NCBI RefSeq assembly: GCF_003991205.1
Contig: NZ_RXOZ01000037.1
Location: 62,001-126,000 of the forward strand
DNA from: Georgenia sp. SYP-B2076
GTDB lineage: Bacteria > Actinomycetota > Actinomycetes > Actinomycetales > Actinomycetaceae
Length of the DNA stretch: 64,000 bases
Direction: 5' to 3'
Below, piece by piece: positions 40,929-50,228 of this stretch. The first letter of the stretch is position 1, and every line of letters begins with the position of its first letter. The position numbers and the translations under genes were made by a program. The notes below the pieces were generated by a model. The model was not told where the DNA came from, made no database searches, and saw only the letters and a list, made by a program, of their open reading frames with translations.

Positions 40929-42001
40929 GCGCGCTCGCCCTCGCCCTGCCCGCGGCGGCCCAGCCGCCGGCGGCCTTCTCCACCGGCGAGACGGTGCTGT
41001 TCTGGGTCCTCGCCCCGATCATGGTCCTCGCCGCCCTCGGGCTGCTGTTCTCCCGGCGGGCGGTGCACGCCGCGATGAGCGTCGTGCTCGTCATGGTGTG
41101 CCTGGCGTTCCTCTACGTCGCGCAGGACGCCCCGTTCCTCGGCGCCGCCCAGGTGGTCGTCTACACCGGCGCCATCATGATGCTGTTCCTGTTCGTCCTC
41201 ATGCTCGTGGGCGTGGACTCCTCCGACTCGCTGCACGAGACCATCCGCGGCCAGCGCTGGGTCGCCGTCCTCGTCGGCGCGGGCCTGCTCCTGGTCCTCG
41301 CGGGCGTCGCGGTCTCGGCCACGATGCCGGACCCCGCCGGCCTGACCGCCGCGAACGCCGACACCAACCCGGTGGGCGTCGCCCGGCTGATCTTCTCCGA
41401 CCACGTCTTCACCATGGAGATCACCGGCGCGTTGCTCATCACCGCCGCGCTCGGCGCGGTCACGCTGACCCACAACGAGCGCATCCGCCCGCGCGTGACG
41501 CAGACCGATCTCGCCGAGGCCAAGATGCGCGCCTACGCCGCGGGCCGGGGCCGCATCAACCAGCTGCCCGCGCCCGGCGTCTACGCCCGGTCCAACGCCG
41601 CCGACCTGCCCGCGCTCTCCGCGGCCGGCGAGCCCATCGTCTCCTCCGTGCCGCGGGTGCTGCGCATCCGCGGCCAGGAGCGCACCATCGCGGACGTCAG
41701 CCCTGAGACCGTCGAGGCCATCGCCCGCGCGAGGTCGGGCGAGACCGGCGCGGGGCTGCACGGCGGCGACGCCACCCGCGCCGTCGGCCAGGCGGCGATG
41801 CCCGGCATGCGCGGCGAGGCGCCACCGGTGCCCCGCGTGCCCGGCAGCCCGGGGGCCACCGCCGGGGAGGTCGCGGCCGTCCGGCCCGGCGACGCCGCCG
41901 GGACCGGGTTCGCCGGCGAGGACGCGGACGCCCACCAGGGCGACGGCGCGGACGGCGCCGCGCGCGTCGCCACCGAGGGTTCCACGAAGGAGCAGGGATG
42001 A
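40925..42001 (+). CDS. nuoJ: NADH-quinone oxidoreductase subunit J
   Basis: A 358-residue membrane subunit. The five-helix core occupies residues 1-185, with the conserved [22 protein letters not shown] segment that includes the pi-bulge helix. From about residue 205 on it is an Ala/Gly/Pro-rich hydrophilic tail, making it much longer than the usual about 170-280. The GTG overlaps the nuoI stop, and its own stop overlaps the nuoK ATG. Confidence 0.95.
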   Translation: MSALALALPAAAQPPAAFSTGETVLFWVLAPIMVLAALGLLFSRRAVHAAMSVVLVMVCLAFLYVAQDAPFLGAAQVVVYTGAIMMLFLFVLMLVGVDSSDSLHETIRGQRWVAVLVGAGLLLVLAGVAVSATMPDPAGLTAANADTNPVGVARLIFSDHVFTMEITGALLITAALGAVTLTHNERIRPRVTQTDLAEAKMRAYAAGRGRINQLPAPGVYARSNAADLPALSAAGEPIVSSVPRVLRIRGQERTIADVSPETVEAIARARSGETGAGLHGGDATRAVGQAAMPGMRGEAPPVPRVPGSPGATAGEVAAVRPGDAAGTGFAGEDADAHQGDGADGAARVATEGSTKEQG

Positions 42002-42297
42002 GCCTCGTCAACTACCTGGTGCTGGCGTCGGTCATCTTCGCCATCGGCGCCACGGCCGTGCTCGTGCGGCGCAACGCGATCATCGCCCTGCTGGGGGTCG
42101 AGCTCATGCTCAACTCCTCGAACCTGGTGCTGGTGACCTTCTCGCGGCTGCACGGCAACCTCACCGGCCAGGTCGTCGCCTTCTTCGTCATGGTGGTCGC
42201 CGCCGCCGAGGTCGTCGTGGGCCTGGCGATCATCGTGTCCATCTTCCGAACTCGCAGGTCAGCGTCGGTCGACGACGTCAACCTCCTGAAGCACTGA
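41998..42297 (+). CDS. nuoK: NADH-quinone oxidoreductase subunit K
   Basis: A 99-residue three-helix MrpC-like subunit of the proton-pumping arm. The conserved membrane glutamates are in [14 protein letters not shown] and [11 protein letters not shown]. The ATG overlaps the nuoJ stop. Length and sequence are standard. Confidence 0.96.
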   Translation: MSLVNYLVLASVIFAIGATAVLVRRNAIIALLGVELMLNSSNLVLVTFSRLHGNLTGQVVAFFVMVVAAAEVVVGLAIIVSIFRTRRSASVDDVNLLKH

Positions 42298-42307
42298 CGG
42301 GGTACGC

Positions 42308-44308
42308 GTGAGCGCCACCATGTTGGGTTCTCTTTCCATGCCCGCGGCACTGGCCGCCGGTGTGCCCGCCGGCCTGCCCGCGGCGGTGACGGCCGGGCCC
42401 GCCCCGGCCACAGGCGTCGCCGCGCTCGCGTGGCTCCTCGTCGCGATCCCGCTGCTCAGCGCGGGCGCGCTGCTCGTCGCCGGGCGGCGGGCGGACCGCT
42501 GGGGCCACTGGGTCGGCGTCCTCGCCTCGGCCCTCAGCTTCGTCGTCGGGCTCGGCGTGCTGGTCCAGCTCCTCGGCCTGCCGGCCGCCGAGCGGGCCCT
42601 GCGCGTGCACCTGTTCAGCTGGATCCCCGCCGGGAACCTCGACATCGACGCGGCCCTGCTCCTGGACCCGCTGTCGATCACCTTCGTGATGCTCGTGACC
42701 TTCGTGGCCACGCTCATCCACATCTACTCCGTGGCCTACATGGAGCACGACGTCGACCGGCGCCGGTTCTTCGCCTACCTCAACCTCTTCGTCGCCTCGA
42801 TGCTGCTCCTGGTCCTCGCGGACAGCTACGCGCTGCTCTTCGTCGGCTGGGAGGGCGTCGGCCTGGCCTCCTACCTGCTCATCGGGTTCTGGAACTACCG
42901 CACCGACTACGCCGTCGCCGCGAAGAAGGCGTTCGTGATGAACCGCGTCGGGGACGTCGGCCTGCTGCTCGCGATGGGCGTGATGTTCGCGGCCTTCGGG
43001 GCCGTGGACTTCGCCACGGTGCTCGGCGCGGCCGGCGGCGCGGGGGAGGGCGTGCTCACCGCCATCGGGCTGCTCCTCCTCCTGGCCGCATGCGGCAAGT
43101 CGGCTCAGTTCCCGCTCCAGGCCTGGCTCGGGGACGCCATGGCCGGCCCCACGCCCGTCTCTGCCCTCATCCACGCCGCGACCATGGTCACGGCCGGGGT
43201 CTACCTCGTGGTGCGCTCGGGCCCGCTGTTCACCGGCGCCCCCACCGCGCTCCTCGTGGTCTCCATCGTCGGCGCGATCACCCTGCTGTTCGGCGCCATC
43301 GTCGGCTGCGCGAAGGACGACATGAAGAAGGTGCTCGCCGCCTCGACCATGTCCCAGATCGGGTACATGATGCTCGCCGCCGGGCTCGGCCCCATCGGCT
43401 ACGCCCTGGCGATCTTCCACCTCGTCACCCACGGGTTCTTCAAGGCCGGCCTGTTCCTCGGCGCCGGGTCCGTCATGCACGGCATGGACGACCGGGTGGA
43501 CATGCGCGGCTTCGGGGGCCTGGCCCGGTACATGAAGGTCACTTGGGTCACCTTCGCCCTCGGGTGGCTGGCGATCCTGGGGATCCCGCCCCTGTCCGGG
43601 TTCTTCAGCAAGGACGCCATCATCGAGGCCGCCTTCGTGGGCGAGGGCTGGCAGCCCTGGGTCCTCGGCACCGTCGCCCTGGTCGGCGCCGGCATCACCG
43701 CGTTCTACATGTCGCGGCTGTTCTTCATGACCTTCCACGGCAAGGCACGCTGGGAGAGTGCCGGCGAGGCGCAGGTGCACCCGCACGAGGCCCCGGCGCT
43801 CATGACCGTCCCCATGGTGATCCTGGCCATCGGGTCCGTGGCGCTGGGCGGGCTGCTCGCGGCGGGCGGGGGGTTCGCCAGCTGGCTGGAGCCGGTGACC
43901 GGGCACGCCGAGCACGGCGAGCCGGTCCTGCCCGCGACGGTGATCGTCGCGGCGACCCTGGTGCTCGTCGTCCTCGGCGCCGGGCTGGCGTGGCGCATGT
44001 ACGGCGCGGCCCCGGTGCCGGTGGCCGCCCCGCGGGGCACGGTCCTCACGCGCGCCGCGCGCGCCGACCTGTACCAGGACGCCGTCAACGAGGGCGCCTT
44101 CATGCGGCCGAGCCAGTACCTGGCCCGCTCGCTGGTCTACGCCGACTCCGCCGTCGTCGACGGCGCCGTCATGGGGGTCGCGCGCTCGACCGCCGGGCTC
44201 GGCGGGGTGCTGCGCCGGTACCAGAACGGGTACGTACGCTCCTACGCCGCGCTGATGCTCACCGGGGTCGTCCTGGCCCTGGTCGTCGTCCTCGCCTCTC
44301 GCGTGTAG
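42308..44308 (+). CDS. nuoL: NADH-quinone oxidoreductase subunit L
   Basis: A 666-residue antiporter-like proton-pumping subunit. The core includes [18 protein letters not shown] with the key glutamate, [41 protein letters not shown] with its lysine/histidine pattern, and the lateral-helix region at the C-terminus. The GTG follows nuoK by 10 nt. Alternative ATG codons at 42320 and 42338 are possible. Confidence 0.95.
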   Translation: MSATMLGSLSMPAALAAGVPAGLPAAVTAGPAPATGVAALAWLLVAIPLLSAGALLVAGRRADRWGHWVGVLASALSFVVGLGVLVQLLGLPAAERALRVHLFSWIPAGNLDIDAALLLDPLSITFVMLVTFVATLIHIYSVAYMEHDVDRRRFFAYLNLFVASMLLLVLADSYALLFVGWEGVGLASYLLIGFWNYRTDYAVAAKKAFVMNRVGDVGLLLAMGVMFAAFGAVDFATVLGAAGGAGEGVLTAIGLLLLLAACGKSAQFPLQAWLGDAMAGPTPVSALIHAATMVTAGVYLVVRSGPLFTGAPTALLVVSIVGAITLLFGAIVGCAKDDMKKVLAASTMSQIGYMMLAAGLGPIGYALAIFHLVTHGFFKAGLFLGAGSVMHGMDDRVDMRGFGGLARYMKVTWVTFALGWLAILGIPPLSGFFSKDAIIEAAFVGEGWQPWVLGTVALVGAGITAFYMSRLFFMTFHGKARWESAGEAQVHPHEAPALMTVPMVILAIGSVALGGLLAAGGGFASWLEPVTGHAEHGEPVLPATVIVAATLVLVVLGAGLAWRMYGAAPVPVAAPRGTVLTRAARADLYQDAVNEGAFMRPSQYLARSLVYADSAVVDGAVMGVARSTAGLGGVLRRYQNGYVRSYAALMLTGVVLALVVVLASRV

Positions 44309-44335
44309 AGCCGAGAGGAACAGGTAGAGGAAACC

Positions 44336-46027
44336 ATGGAACTCAACAACGACGCCGCGCTCCCGTGGCTCACCCTGCTCATCGTCGTGCCGCTCGTGGC
44401 CGCCGTCGTGCTGTGGCTGGTCCGGCCGCTGCACCGGGTGGCCCGGCCCTACGGCCTGGCCGTGTCGCTGCTGGTGCTGGTCGGCGCGGTGGCGATGGCG
44501 ACCCAGTTCGACGTCGCCGCGGCCGGCCGGCAGCAGTTCACCGAGGTGGCCGGGTGGATCCCGCAGCTGGGCGTCTCCTACGCCGTCGGCGTCAACGGCC
44601 TCGGCCTGGTGATGGTGCTCCTGGCGGTCTTCCTCGTGCCGGTCGTGCTGCTGGCCGCCTGGCGCGAGCAGGAGGTGGTGCCCGACGGCGCCGTCCTCGT
44701 GCGGCGCCAGATGGGGTTCGTCGCGCTGGTGCTCTCGCTCGAGGCGCTCATGGTCGCGGTCTTCGCCGCCCGTGACGTCTTCCTGTTCTACGTGCTCTTC
44801 GAGGCCATGCTCGTGCCGGTGTACTTCCTCATCGGCAACTACGGCGGGCCGAGGCGGCGCACGGCCGCGCTGAAGTTCCTGCTGTACTCCCTCGCCGGCG
44901 GCCTGATCATGCTCGTGGGCGTGGTCGCGCTCTACCTGGCCGGCCCCGGCGGCGACCAGGGCTTCCTCGTGGACAACCTCGTGGGCAACCTCAAGATGTC
45001 GGCCACCACCGAGCGCCTGCTGTTCCTCTCCTTCTTCATCGCCTTCGCGATCAAGGCGCCGATGTGGCCGGTCCACACGTGGCTGCCCGACGCCGCGCAG
45101 CAGTCCACCCCCGGCACCTCCACCCTCCTGGTGGGCGTGCTGGACAAGGTGGGCACCTTCGGGATGATCACGCTGTGCCTGCCGCTGTTCCCGGCAGCGT
45201 CCCGGTGGGCCGCGCCGGTCATCATCGTCCTGGCCCTGGTCTCGATCATCTACGGCGGGCTCGTCGCGGTCGGCCAGAAGGACCTCATGCGCCTGGTGGC
45301 GTTCACGTCCGTGAGCCACTTCGGCTTCATCGTGCTGGGCATCTTCGTGCGCGACCAGGTCGCCCTGACCGGCGCGATGGTCTACATGGTCGCCCACGGC
45401 GTCTCGACCGCCGCGCTGTTCCTGGTCTCCGGGTTCCTCACGCGCCGCGGCGGCACCCAGCAGATCCCCGCGTACGGCGGCATGCAGCGGGTGACGCCGG
45501 TGCTCGCCGGGACGTTCCTCGTCTCCGGCCTCGCCACCATCGCGCTGCCGGGGCTGAGCGGGTTCGTGCCCGAGTTCCTCGTGCTGCAGGGCACCTTCCG
45601 CGTCTCCATCCTCGCGGCCTGCGTGGCCGTCCTCGGCGTGATCATCGCCGCCCTGTACATCCTGTTGCCCTACCAGCGGATCTTCACCGGGCCGAAGCTC
45701 CCCGAGCTGGCCCGCACCCCGGACCTGAACGGGCGCGAGAAGTGGGCCCTCGCGCCCCTGGTGGTGGCGATGCTCGCGCTGGGCTTCTACCCGGCCCCGG
45801 TCATCGACGCCGTCACCCCGGTGGCGCAGGGCGTGGCCCTGGACCAGCCCAGCAGCGTCGACCCGTCCGCCGCGCCCGGGCTCCTTCCGCCCGCGGGGAC
45901 GGCCACCGCCGACGCCCCGCTCGGCGCCCCCGCGGCCGCGACGCTCGTCGCGGCCGGCGAGGGCACCTCCCGCGGCGGCGCGGACAGCGCCGCCCGCACC
46001 GTCGCCATCGAGGGGATCGCCAAGTGA
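44336..46027 (+). CDS. nuoM: NADH-quinone oxidoreductase subunit M
   Basis: A 563-residue antiporter-like subunit. It shows FYVLFEAMLVPVYFLIGNYGG with the conserved glutamate, the MWPVHTWLPDAAQQSTPGTS motif and the KDLMRLVAFTSVSHFGF motif. The C-terminal about 60 residues are Ala/Gly-rich and non-membrane. An AGAGG element precedes the ATG. The stop overlaps the nuoN GTG. Confidence 0.96.
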   Translation: MELNNDAALPWLTLLIVVPLVAAVVLWLVRPLHRVARPYGLAVSLLVLVGAVAMATQFDVAAAGRQQFTEVAGWIPQLGVSYAVGVNGLGLVMVLLAVFLVPVVLLAAWREQEVVPDGAVLVRRQMGFVALVLSLEALMVAVFAARDVFLFYVLFEAMLVPVYFLIGNYGGPRRRTAALKFLLYSLAGGLIMLVGVVALYLAGPGGDQGFLVDNLVGNLKMSATTERLLFLSFFIAFAIKAPMWPVHTWLPDAAQQSTPGTSTLLVGVLDKVGTFGMITLCLPLFPAASRWAAPVIIVLALVSIIYGGLVAVGQKDLMRLVAFTSVSHFGFIVLGIFVRDQVALTGAMVYMVAHGVSTAALFLVSGFLTRRGGTQQIPAYGGMQRVTPVLAGTFLVSGLATIALPGLSGFVPEFLVLQGTFRVSILAACVAVLGVIIAALYILLPYQRIFTGPKLPELARTPDLNGREKWALAPLVVAMLALGFYPAPVIDAVTPVAQGVALDQPSSVDPSAAPGLLPPAGTATADAPLGAPAAATLVAAGEGTSRGGADSAARTVAIEGIAK

Positions 46028-47589
46028 GCACGTTCGTCGCCCCGTCAGTCGACTGGGCCGCGCTGACACCGGTCCTCCTCGTCCTGGGCGCCGCCGTCGT
46101 CGGCGTGCTCATCGAGGCCTTCGTGCCGCGGGGGAGCCGCCGGCCGGCCCAGCTGATCCTCGGCCTGCTGGCTACCGCCGCCGCGCTCGTCGCGGTGGTG
46201 TGGCGCTGGACCGTCGTGCAGGACACGGGCCCGCGCGAGCTCGTCTCCGGCGCGCTGATCGAGGACGGCCCCGCGCTGGCCGTCCAGGCGATCCTCGCCC
46301 TGTTCGGGCTGCTGGCCCTCCTCGTCATCGCCGACCGCACCGAGTCCGGCGAGGGCGCGTTCGTCGCCCAGGCCGCCACCCGGCCCGGCTCCACCGACGA
46401 GGCCGACGCCACGCGCGCCGGGATGGCGCAGACCGAGGTCTTCCCGCTGACCCTCTTCACGCTCGCCGGCATGATGGTCTTCGCCGCCGCCGGGGACCTC
46501 CTCACGCTGTTCGTCGCGCTCGAGGTGCTCTCCCTGCCGCTGTACGTCCTCTCCGGCCTGGCGCGTCGCCGTCGTCTCCTCTCGCAGGAGGCTTCGCTGA
46601 AGTACTTCCTGCTCGGGGCCTTCGCCTCGGCGTTCGTGATCTTCGGCATCGGGCTGCTGTACGGCTACTCCGGCACCGTCCGCCTGTCCGGCCTCGCGCA
46701 GTCCGTCCCCGCCACCGCGGGCATGGACTGGCTGCTGCTGGCCGGCGTCATCATGGTGCTCACCGGCCTGCTGTTCAAGGTCGGCGCGGTGCCGTTCCAC
46801 GCGTGGACGCCCGACGTCTACCAGGGCGCGCCCACGCCCATCACCGGGTTCATGGCCGCCGCGACGAAGATCGCGGCCTTCGCCGCGCTGCTGCGCTTCG
46901 TCTACGTGGTGCTGCCCGGCATGAGCTGGGACCTGCAGCCGGTGATGTGGGTCATCATCATCCTCACCATGCTCGTCGGCACGGTGCTCGGCATCGTCCA
47001 GACGGACATCAAGCGGATGCTGGCGTACTCGTCCATCGCGCACGCCGGGTTCGTGCTCATCGGTGTGATGTCGCTGCGCAGCGCGGGCATCTCCGGTGTG
47101 ATCTTCTACCTCCTCGCCTACGGCCTGGCCACCGTCGGCGCCTTCGCCCTCATCACGCTCGTGCGCGAGCGCGACACCGCCGGCAACGTCACCGGCGAGG
47201 CCACCCACCTCTCCCAGTGGGCCGGGCTGGGACGACGCAGCCCGGCCGTCGCGGTCGGGATGGTGATCTTCCTGCTCTCCTTCGCGGGCATCCCGCTCAC
47301 GGCCGGTTTCATCGGGAAGTTCGCGGTCTTCTCCGCGGCGGTCGACGGCGGCGGCGCCGTCCTGGTCGTCCTCGCGGTGCTCGCCTCGGCCGCGACGGCG
47401 TTCTTCTACGTCCGGCTCGTGGTGCTGATGTTCTTCACCGAGCCCGACGGGGAGACCACGGCCGTCGTGTCCTCCGAGGGGCTGACCTCGGTCGCGGTGG
47501 CGGTCTGCGTGGTGGGCACCGTGCTCCTGGGCGTGCTGCCCGGACCGGTCCTCGCGCTGGCCGACCAGGCGGCGGTGTTCCTTCCTTGA
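46024..47589 (+). CDS. nuoN: NADH-quinone oxidoreductase subunit N
   Basis: A 521-residue antiporter-like subunit, the last of complex I. The segments FVALEVLSLPLYVLSG, LLFKVGAVPFHAWTPDVYQGAP and TDIKRMLAYSSIAHAGF are diagnostic. The GTG overlaps the nuoM stop. The polyprenyl synthase gene begins within about 15 nt, so it is probably part of the same transcript. Confidence 0.96.
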   Translation: MSTFVAPSVDWAALTPVLLVLGAAVVGVLIEAFVPRGSRRPAQLILGLLATAAALVAVVWRWTVVQDTGPRELVSGALIEDGPALAVQAILALFGLLALLVIADRTESGEGAFVAQAATRPGSTDEADATRAGMAQTEVFPLTLFTLAGMMVFAAAGDLLTLFVALEVLSLPLYVLSGLARRRRLLSQEASLKYFLLGAFASAFVIFGIGLLYGYSGTVRLSGLAQSVPATAGMDWLLLAGVIMVLTGLLFKVGAVPFHAWTPDVYQGAPTPITGFMAAATKIAAFAALLRFVYVVLPGMSWDLQPVMWVIIILTMLVGTVLGIVQTDIKRMLAYSSIAHAGFVLIGVMSLRSAGISGVIFYLLAYGLATVGAFALITLVRERDTAGNVTGEATHLSQWAGLGRRSPAVAVGMVIFLLSFAGIPLTAGFIGKFAVFSAAVDGGGAVLVVLAVLASAATAFFYVRLVVLMFFTEPDGETTAVVSSEGLTSVAVAVCVVGTVLLGVLPGPVLALADQAAVFLP

Positions 47590-47603
47590 GTACCGTGCCT
47601 TCC

Positions 47604-48608
47604 GTGACTACCTCCATGCTCCCCCTGGGCGACTCCGCGCTCGAGGAGCGGCTCCTGCCGCTCCTGTCCGACGTCGAGACCCGGCTCCGCGCGGCCGTCG
47701 TCGGCGCGGACGAGCTCGTCGACGCCCCGGCCGCCCACCTCGCCGCCGCCGGCGGGAAGCGGCTGCGCCCCCTGCTCACCCTGCTGACCGCCGAGCTCGG
47801 CGGGGGCAGCAACGAGCAGGTGCTCCGCGCCGCCGTCGCGGTCGAGCTGACCCACCTCGCCACGCTCTACCACGACGACGTCATGGACTCCGCGCCCGTG
47901 CGCCGCGGCGCTCCCGCCGCCCACGAGGTCTGGGGCAACTCCGTGGCCATCCTGACCGGGGACCTGCTCTTCGCGCGGGCCTCGCAGCTGGTCGCCTCCC
48001 TCGGCGCCCACGCCGTGCTCGTGCACGCGGAGACCTTCGAGCGGCTGTGCCTGGGCCAGCTCCACGAGACCCTCGGGGCCGCCGACGGCGAGGACCCCGT
48101 GGAGCACTACCTGGGCGTGCTGGCCGACAAGACCGGCTCGCTCATCGCCGCGTCGGCGCGCTACGGCGCCACCTTCTCCGGGGCCTCGGACGAGGTCGCG
48201 GAGATCCTCGCGCGCTACGGCGAGAAGGTCGGCGTCGCGTTCCAGCTCGCCGACGACGTCATCGACCTCTCCGCCGACGCCGCCACCACCGGCAAGACGC
48301 CCGGCACGGACCTGCGCGAGGGCGTGGACACCATGCCCGTGCTCCTACTGCGCCAGCGGGCCGCAGCCGGCACCCTGGACGACGACGGCGCCGCCGTCCT
48401 CGGCCGCCTCGGCGCCGACCTCCGCTCCGACGACGCGCTGCGCTCCGTCGTCACCGGCCTGCGCAACCACGAGGTGGTCGCCCAGGCGCGCGAGCTCGCC
48501 GGGACCTGGGCCGCCGACGCCGTCGCCGAGCTCGAGCCGCTGCCGGCGGGGGAGATCAAGGACGCGCTGGGCACCTTCGCGGGGATGCTCGTCGACCGCA
48601 TGGCCTGA
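47604..48608 (+). CDS. Long-chain polyprenyl diphosphate synthase
   Basis: A 334-residue all-trans prenyltransferase, the likely maker of the menaquinone tail. Both aspartate-rich motifs are present: YHDDVMD near residue 90 and QLADDVID near 215. The GGKRLRP motif is near 49 and the lysine in ADKTGSL near 172. It resembles GrcC1/HepT/IspB-type synthases; chain length cannot be read from sequence. Starts at GTG 47595, GTG 47604 or ATG 47616 are all possible and no ribosome site decides. It sits directly after nuoN. Confidence 0.88.
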   Translation: MTTSMLPLGDSALEERLLPLLSDVETRLRAAVVGADELVDAPAAHLAAAGGKRLRPLLTLLTAELGGGSNEQVLRAAVAVELTHLATLYHDDVMDSAPVRRGAPAAHEVWGNSVAILTGDLLFARASQLVASLGAHAVLVHAETFERLCLGQLHETLGAADGEDPVEHYLGVLADKTGSLIAASARYGATFSGASDEVAEILARYGEKVGVAFQLADDVIDLSADAATTGKTPGTDLREGVDTMPVLLLRQRAAAGTLDDDGAAVLGRLGADLRSDDALRSVVTGLRNHEVVAQARELAGTWAADAVAELEPLPAGEIKDALGTFAGMLVDRMA

Positions 48609-48625
48609 CGGGTGGCCAGCACCCG
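48609..48625. terminator. Weak hairpin after the polyprenyl synthase gene
   Basis: CGGGTG (48609-48614) pairs with CACCCG (48620-48625) around a 5-nt loop, starting at the base after the stop. It is short and only a candidate terminator for the nuo transcript. Confidence 0.35.
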
Positions 48626-48642
48626 GGCGGCGCCGGATCGCG

Positions 48643-48672
48643 CCCGGCCGGCACCCGGCCGGCACCCGGCCG
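48643..48672. repeat. 11-bp tandem repeat next to palindromic element A
   Basis: CCCGGCCGGCA occurs at 48643 and 48654, with a partial third copy at 48665, ending 2 nt before the 66-bp palindromic element. Confidence 0.7.
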
Positions 48673-48674
48673 AC

Positions 48675-48740
48675 GAGGTAGAACAGTTGCGGTGAGCTAG
48701 GAGATTTGAACCTTCTATCTCGCCGCGACTGTTCTATCTC
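48675..48740. repeat. 66-bp four-half-site palindromic element, copy A
   Basis: Four 9-mers related to GAGATAGAA lie at 48675, 48694 (forward), 48713 and 48732 (reverse), each separated by exactly 10 nt. The half-sites are GAGGTAGAA, GAGCTAGGA, TTCTATCTC and TTCTATCTC. The element can fold into a 28-bp stem (23 matches) with a 10-nt loop. A second copy at 50027 matches 52 of 66 positions in the same orientation, with one gene between them. Confidence 0.9.
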
Positions 48741-48870
48741 GGGCGGCCATCCAACGGAATGTCGTTGGGCGGCGCCGCGTGCGGGTGCCCACCCACTGGG
48801 CGCCTGTGTGCACAGCGTGGATCGCGCTCACCGATCCACAGTCCAACCCGGCGGGCGACCGGCCGGCGAC

Positions 48871-48876
48871 CACGAT
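48871..48876 (+). promoter_or_regulatory. Candidate leaderless -10 (CACGAT)
   Basis: CACGAT ends 6 nt before ATG 48883, and no ribosome site is visible. It is one of the weaker members of the leaderless set. Confidence 0.3.
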
Positions 48877-48882
48877 CAGCGC

Positions 48883-49983
48883 ATGGCCTTACAGATCCTC
48901 CCGCGTCCGCTGCCACAAGTCACCTTCTCGCGGGACGTGGGCGCCGACGCCATCCGCCCAGAACATCGATCGGGCGAGCTGGTGCGGGTTCGGTCGGGCG
49001 CCTACATCCACGACGTTCCCGACGCGGCGCCCTGGCAGCGGCGCGAGCGTGAGGCCCTGGGCCGGTGCGTCGCCGTCGCTCGCCAACTGACATGCGAGTT
49101 CGTCTTCAGCCACATCTCTGCCGCCCTGATCCACGGCTGCTGGATCTGGCAGCTGGACGACAAGACGCACATCACCCAACCTCTCAACCCCAGCACCGGC
49201 AGCTCTGCGGACGTTCGGCGCCATGTGGCCGAGGTGCCGCCCGGTGATGTCGTCGTCGTCAACGGGCTGCGGGTCACCGCCCTGGTGCGCACGATCGAGG
49301 ACTGTGCGCTGACGATGCACCCGCGTGACGCTCTGGTCATCGCGGACAGTGCTCTACGCATACTTGCCGCGCCGAGTCGTCGAGAACGTGCCAACGCCGC
49401 GGGTCGCGTCGAGCGGGTGCGACGGGAACTGGTCGAGAGGCTCGCTCGCAAACCGGGCGCTCGTGGGATCGTGCGTGCCCGCGCCGTCGTCAAGTACGCG
49501 GATGCGTTCTCGGAGTCAGCGTGGGAGACCGTGCTGCGCTGGATCGCGGTCTCCCGCGGCCTTCCGGCGCCGGTGACCCAGTACCGCGTCGTCACACACC
49601 GCGGCACGTACTTCAGCGACCTGGCGTGGACCTTCCGTACGGTGGATCCCGGCGGCCGGACGCTTCGGGAGTGGACCCTCCACGTGGAGTTCGACGGCCG
49701 GATCAAGTACGCCAACGGCGGCGCCGACGCCTCACGTGCCATGGTCGACGAGAAGCTCAGGGAGGATGCGATCCGTGCGCTCGGGGACGATGTGCGCCGG
49801 TTCGACCAGGGTGATGTGCGAGACGAGGAAGGCACCTTCCGGCGACTGCGTGCGGCGTTCCCGGCGGCGATGGTCACGGCGCTCCGCCCGGTCGCCGGCC
49901 TGATGGTGCCCGGAGGCCCCGAGGCCCGGAGACGGCCCCGTCACGCGAGTCCGGGAACACCCGGCCACCAAACGCCGCGCTGA
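48883..49983 (+). CDS. PD-(D/E)xK nuclease-like protein with AbiEi-like N-terminus
   Basis: A 366-residue protein. Residues about 15-60 resemble the winged-helix start of AbiEi-type proteins (ELVRVRSGAYIHD). The middle has VRTIEDCALTMHPRDALVIADSALR. Residues about 205-320 look like the DUF559/Vsr-type restriction-endonuclease fold: ESAWE, FSDLAW, HVEFDGRIKY (E, D and K) and EKLREDAIRALGDDVRRF. Codon use is less GC-biased than neighbouring genes, suggesting acquisition. It is alone between two copies of a 66-bp palindrome. Nuclease activity is inferred; no toxin partner is adjacent. The start may extend to 48706, but that would run into element A. Confidence 0.7.
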   Translation: MALQILPRPLPQVTFSRDVGADAIRPEHRSGELVRVRSGAYIHDVPDAAPWQRREREALGRCVAVARQLTCEFVFSHISAALIHGCWIWQLDDKTHITQPLNPSTGSSADVRRHVAEVPPGDVVVVNGLRVTALVRTIEDCALTMHPRDALVIADSALRILAAPSRRERANAAGRVERVRRELVERLARKPGARGIVRARAVVKYADAFSESAWETVLRWIAVSRGLPAPVTQYRVVTHRGTYFSDLAWTFRTVDPGGRTLREWTLHVEFDGRIKYANGGADASRAMVDEKLREDAIRALGDDVRRFDQGDVRDEEGTFRRLRAAFPAAMVTALRPVAGLMVPGGPEARRRPRHASPGTPGHQTPR

Positions 49984-50026
49984 CCCGTGGAGGTGGCGGG
50001 CGGGCGTGGATCTGGCTGCACCTGGC

Positions 50027-50092
50027 GAGGTAGAAGAGTTGCGGCGAGTCAGGGCGTTTGAAGGTTCTAGCTCGGCGCAAACGTTCTATCTC
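50027..50092. repeat. 66-bp four-half-site palindromic element, copy B
   Basis: Half-sites GAGGTAGAA (50027), GAGTCAGGG (50046), TTCTAGCTC (50065) and TTCTATCTC (50084) keep the same 10-nt gaps as copy A. The outer half-sites are identical to copy A and the inner ones have drifted. It lies 43 nt after the stop of the nuclease-like gene. Confidence 0.9.
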
Positions 50093-50196
50093 GGCGGGGT
50101 GGGCCGCGGGGCCGCGCCTGATGCCGACGGCGATCTCGCCCACCGGCGTCGTGATGCTGAGCGCGTCTCCGGCCCGCCACCACGACGCTGGGCGCC

Positions 50197-50228
50197 ACGT
50201 CAGGCGCGAGTGCTGTACGTCAGGCGCG
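50197..50228. repeat. 12-bp direct repeat across the rarD stop
   Basis: ACGTCAGGCGCG occurs at 50197-50208 and 50217-50228. The second copy contains the minus-strand stop codon of rarD. Confidence 0.7.

Noticed and set aside
42278-46069. Very long antisense open frame (over 1200 codons) opposite nuoL-nuoM
   Set aside because: It is Asp/Arg/His/Gln-rich with no domain, and arises because the opposite strand of GC-rich genes rarely has stops. The same applies to other long antisense frames in the window.
48706-48882. Longer N-terminus for the nuclease-like gene
   Set aside because: Starting at 48706 would place coding sequence inside palindromic element A and adds residues with no family resemblance. 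ATG 48883 is more likely.
50093-50219. Remnant coding sequence on the minus strand downstream of element B
   Set aside because: A short frame with a plausible-looking stretch exists, but it has no recognisable family and no start signal, so I did not call a pseudogene.
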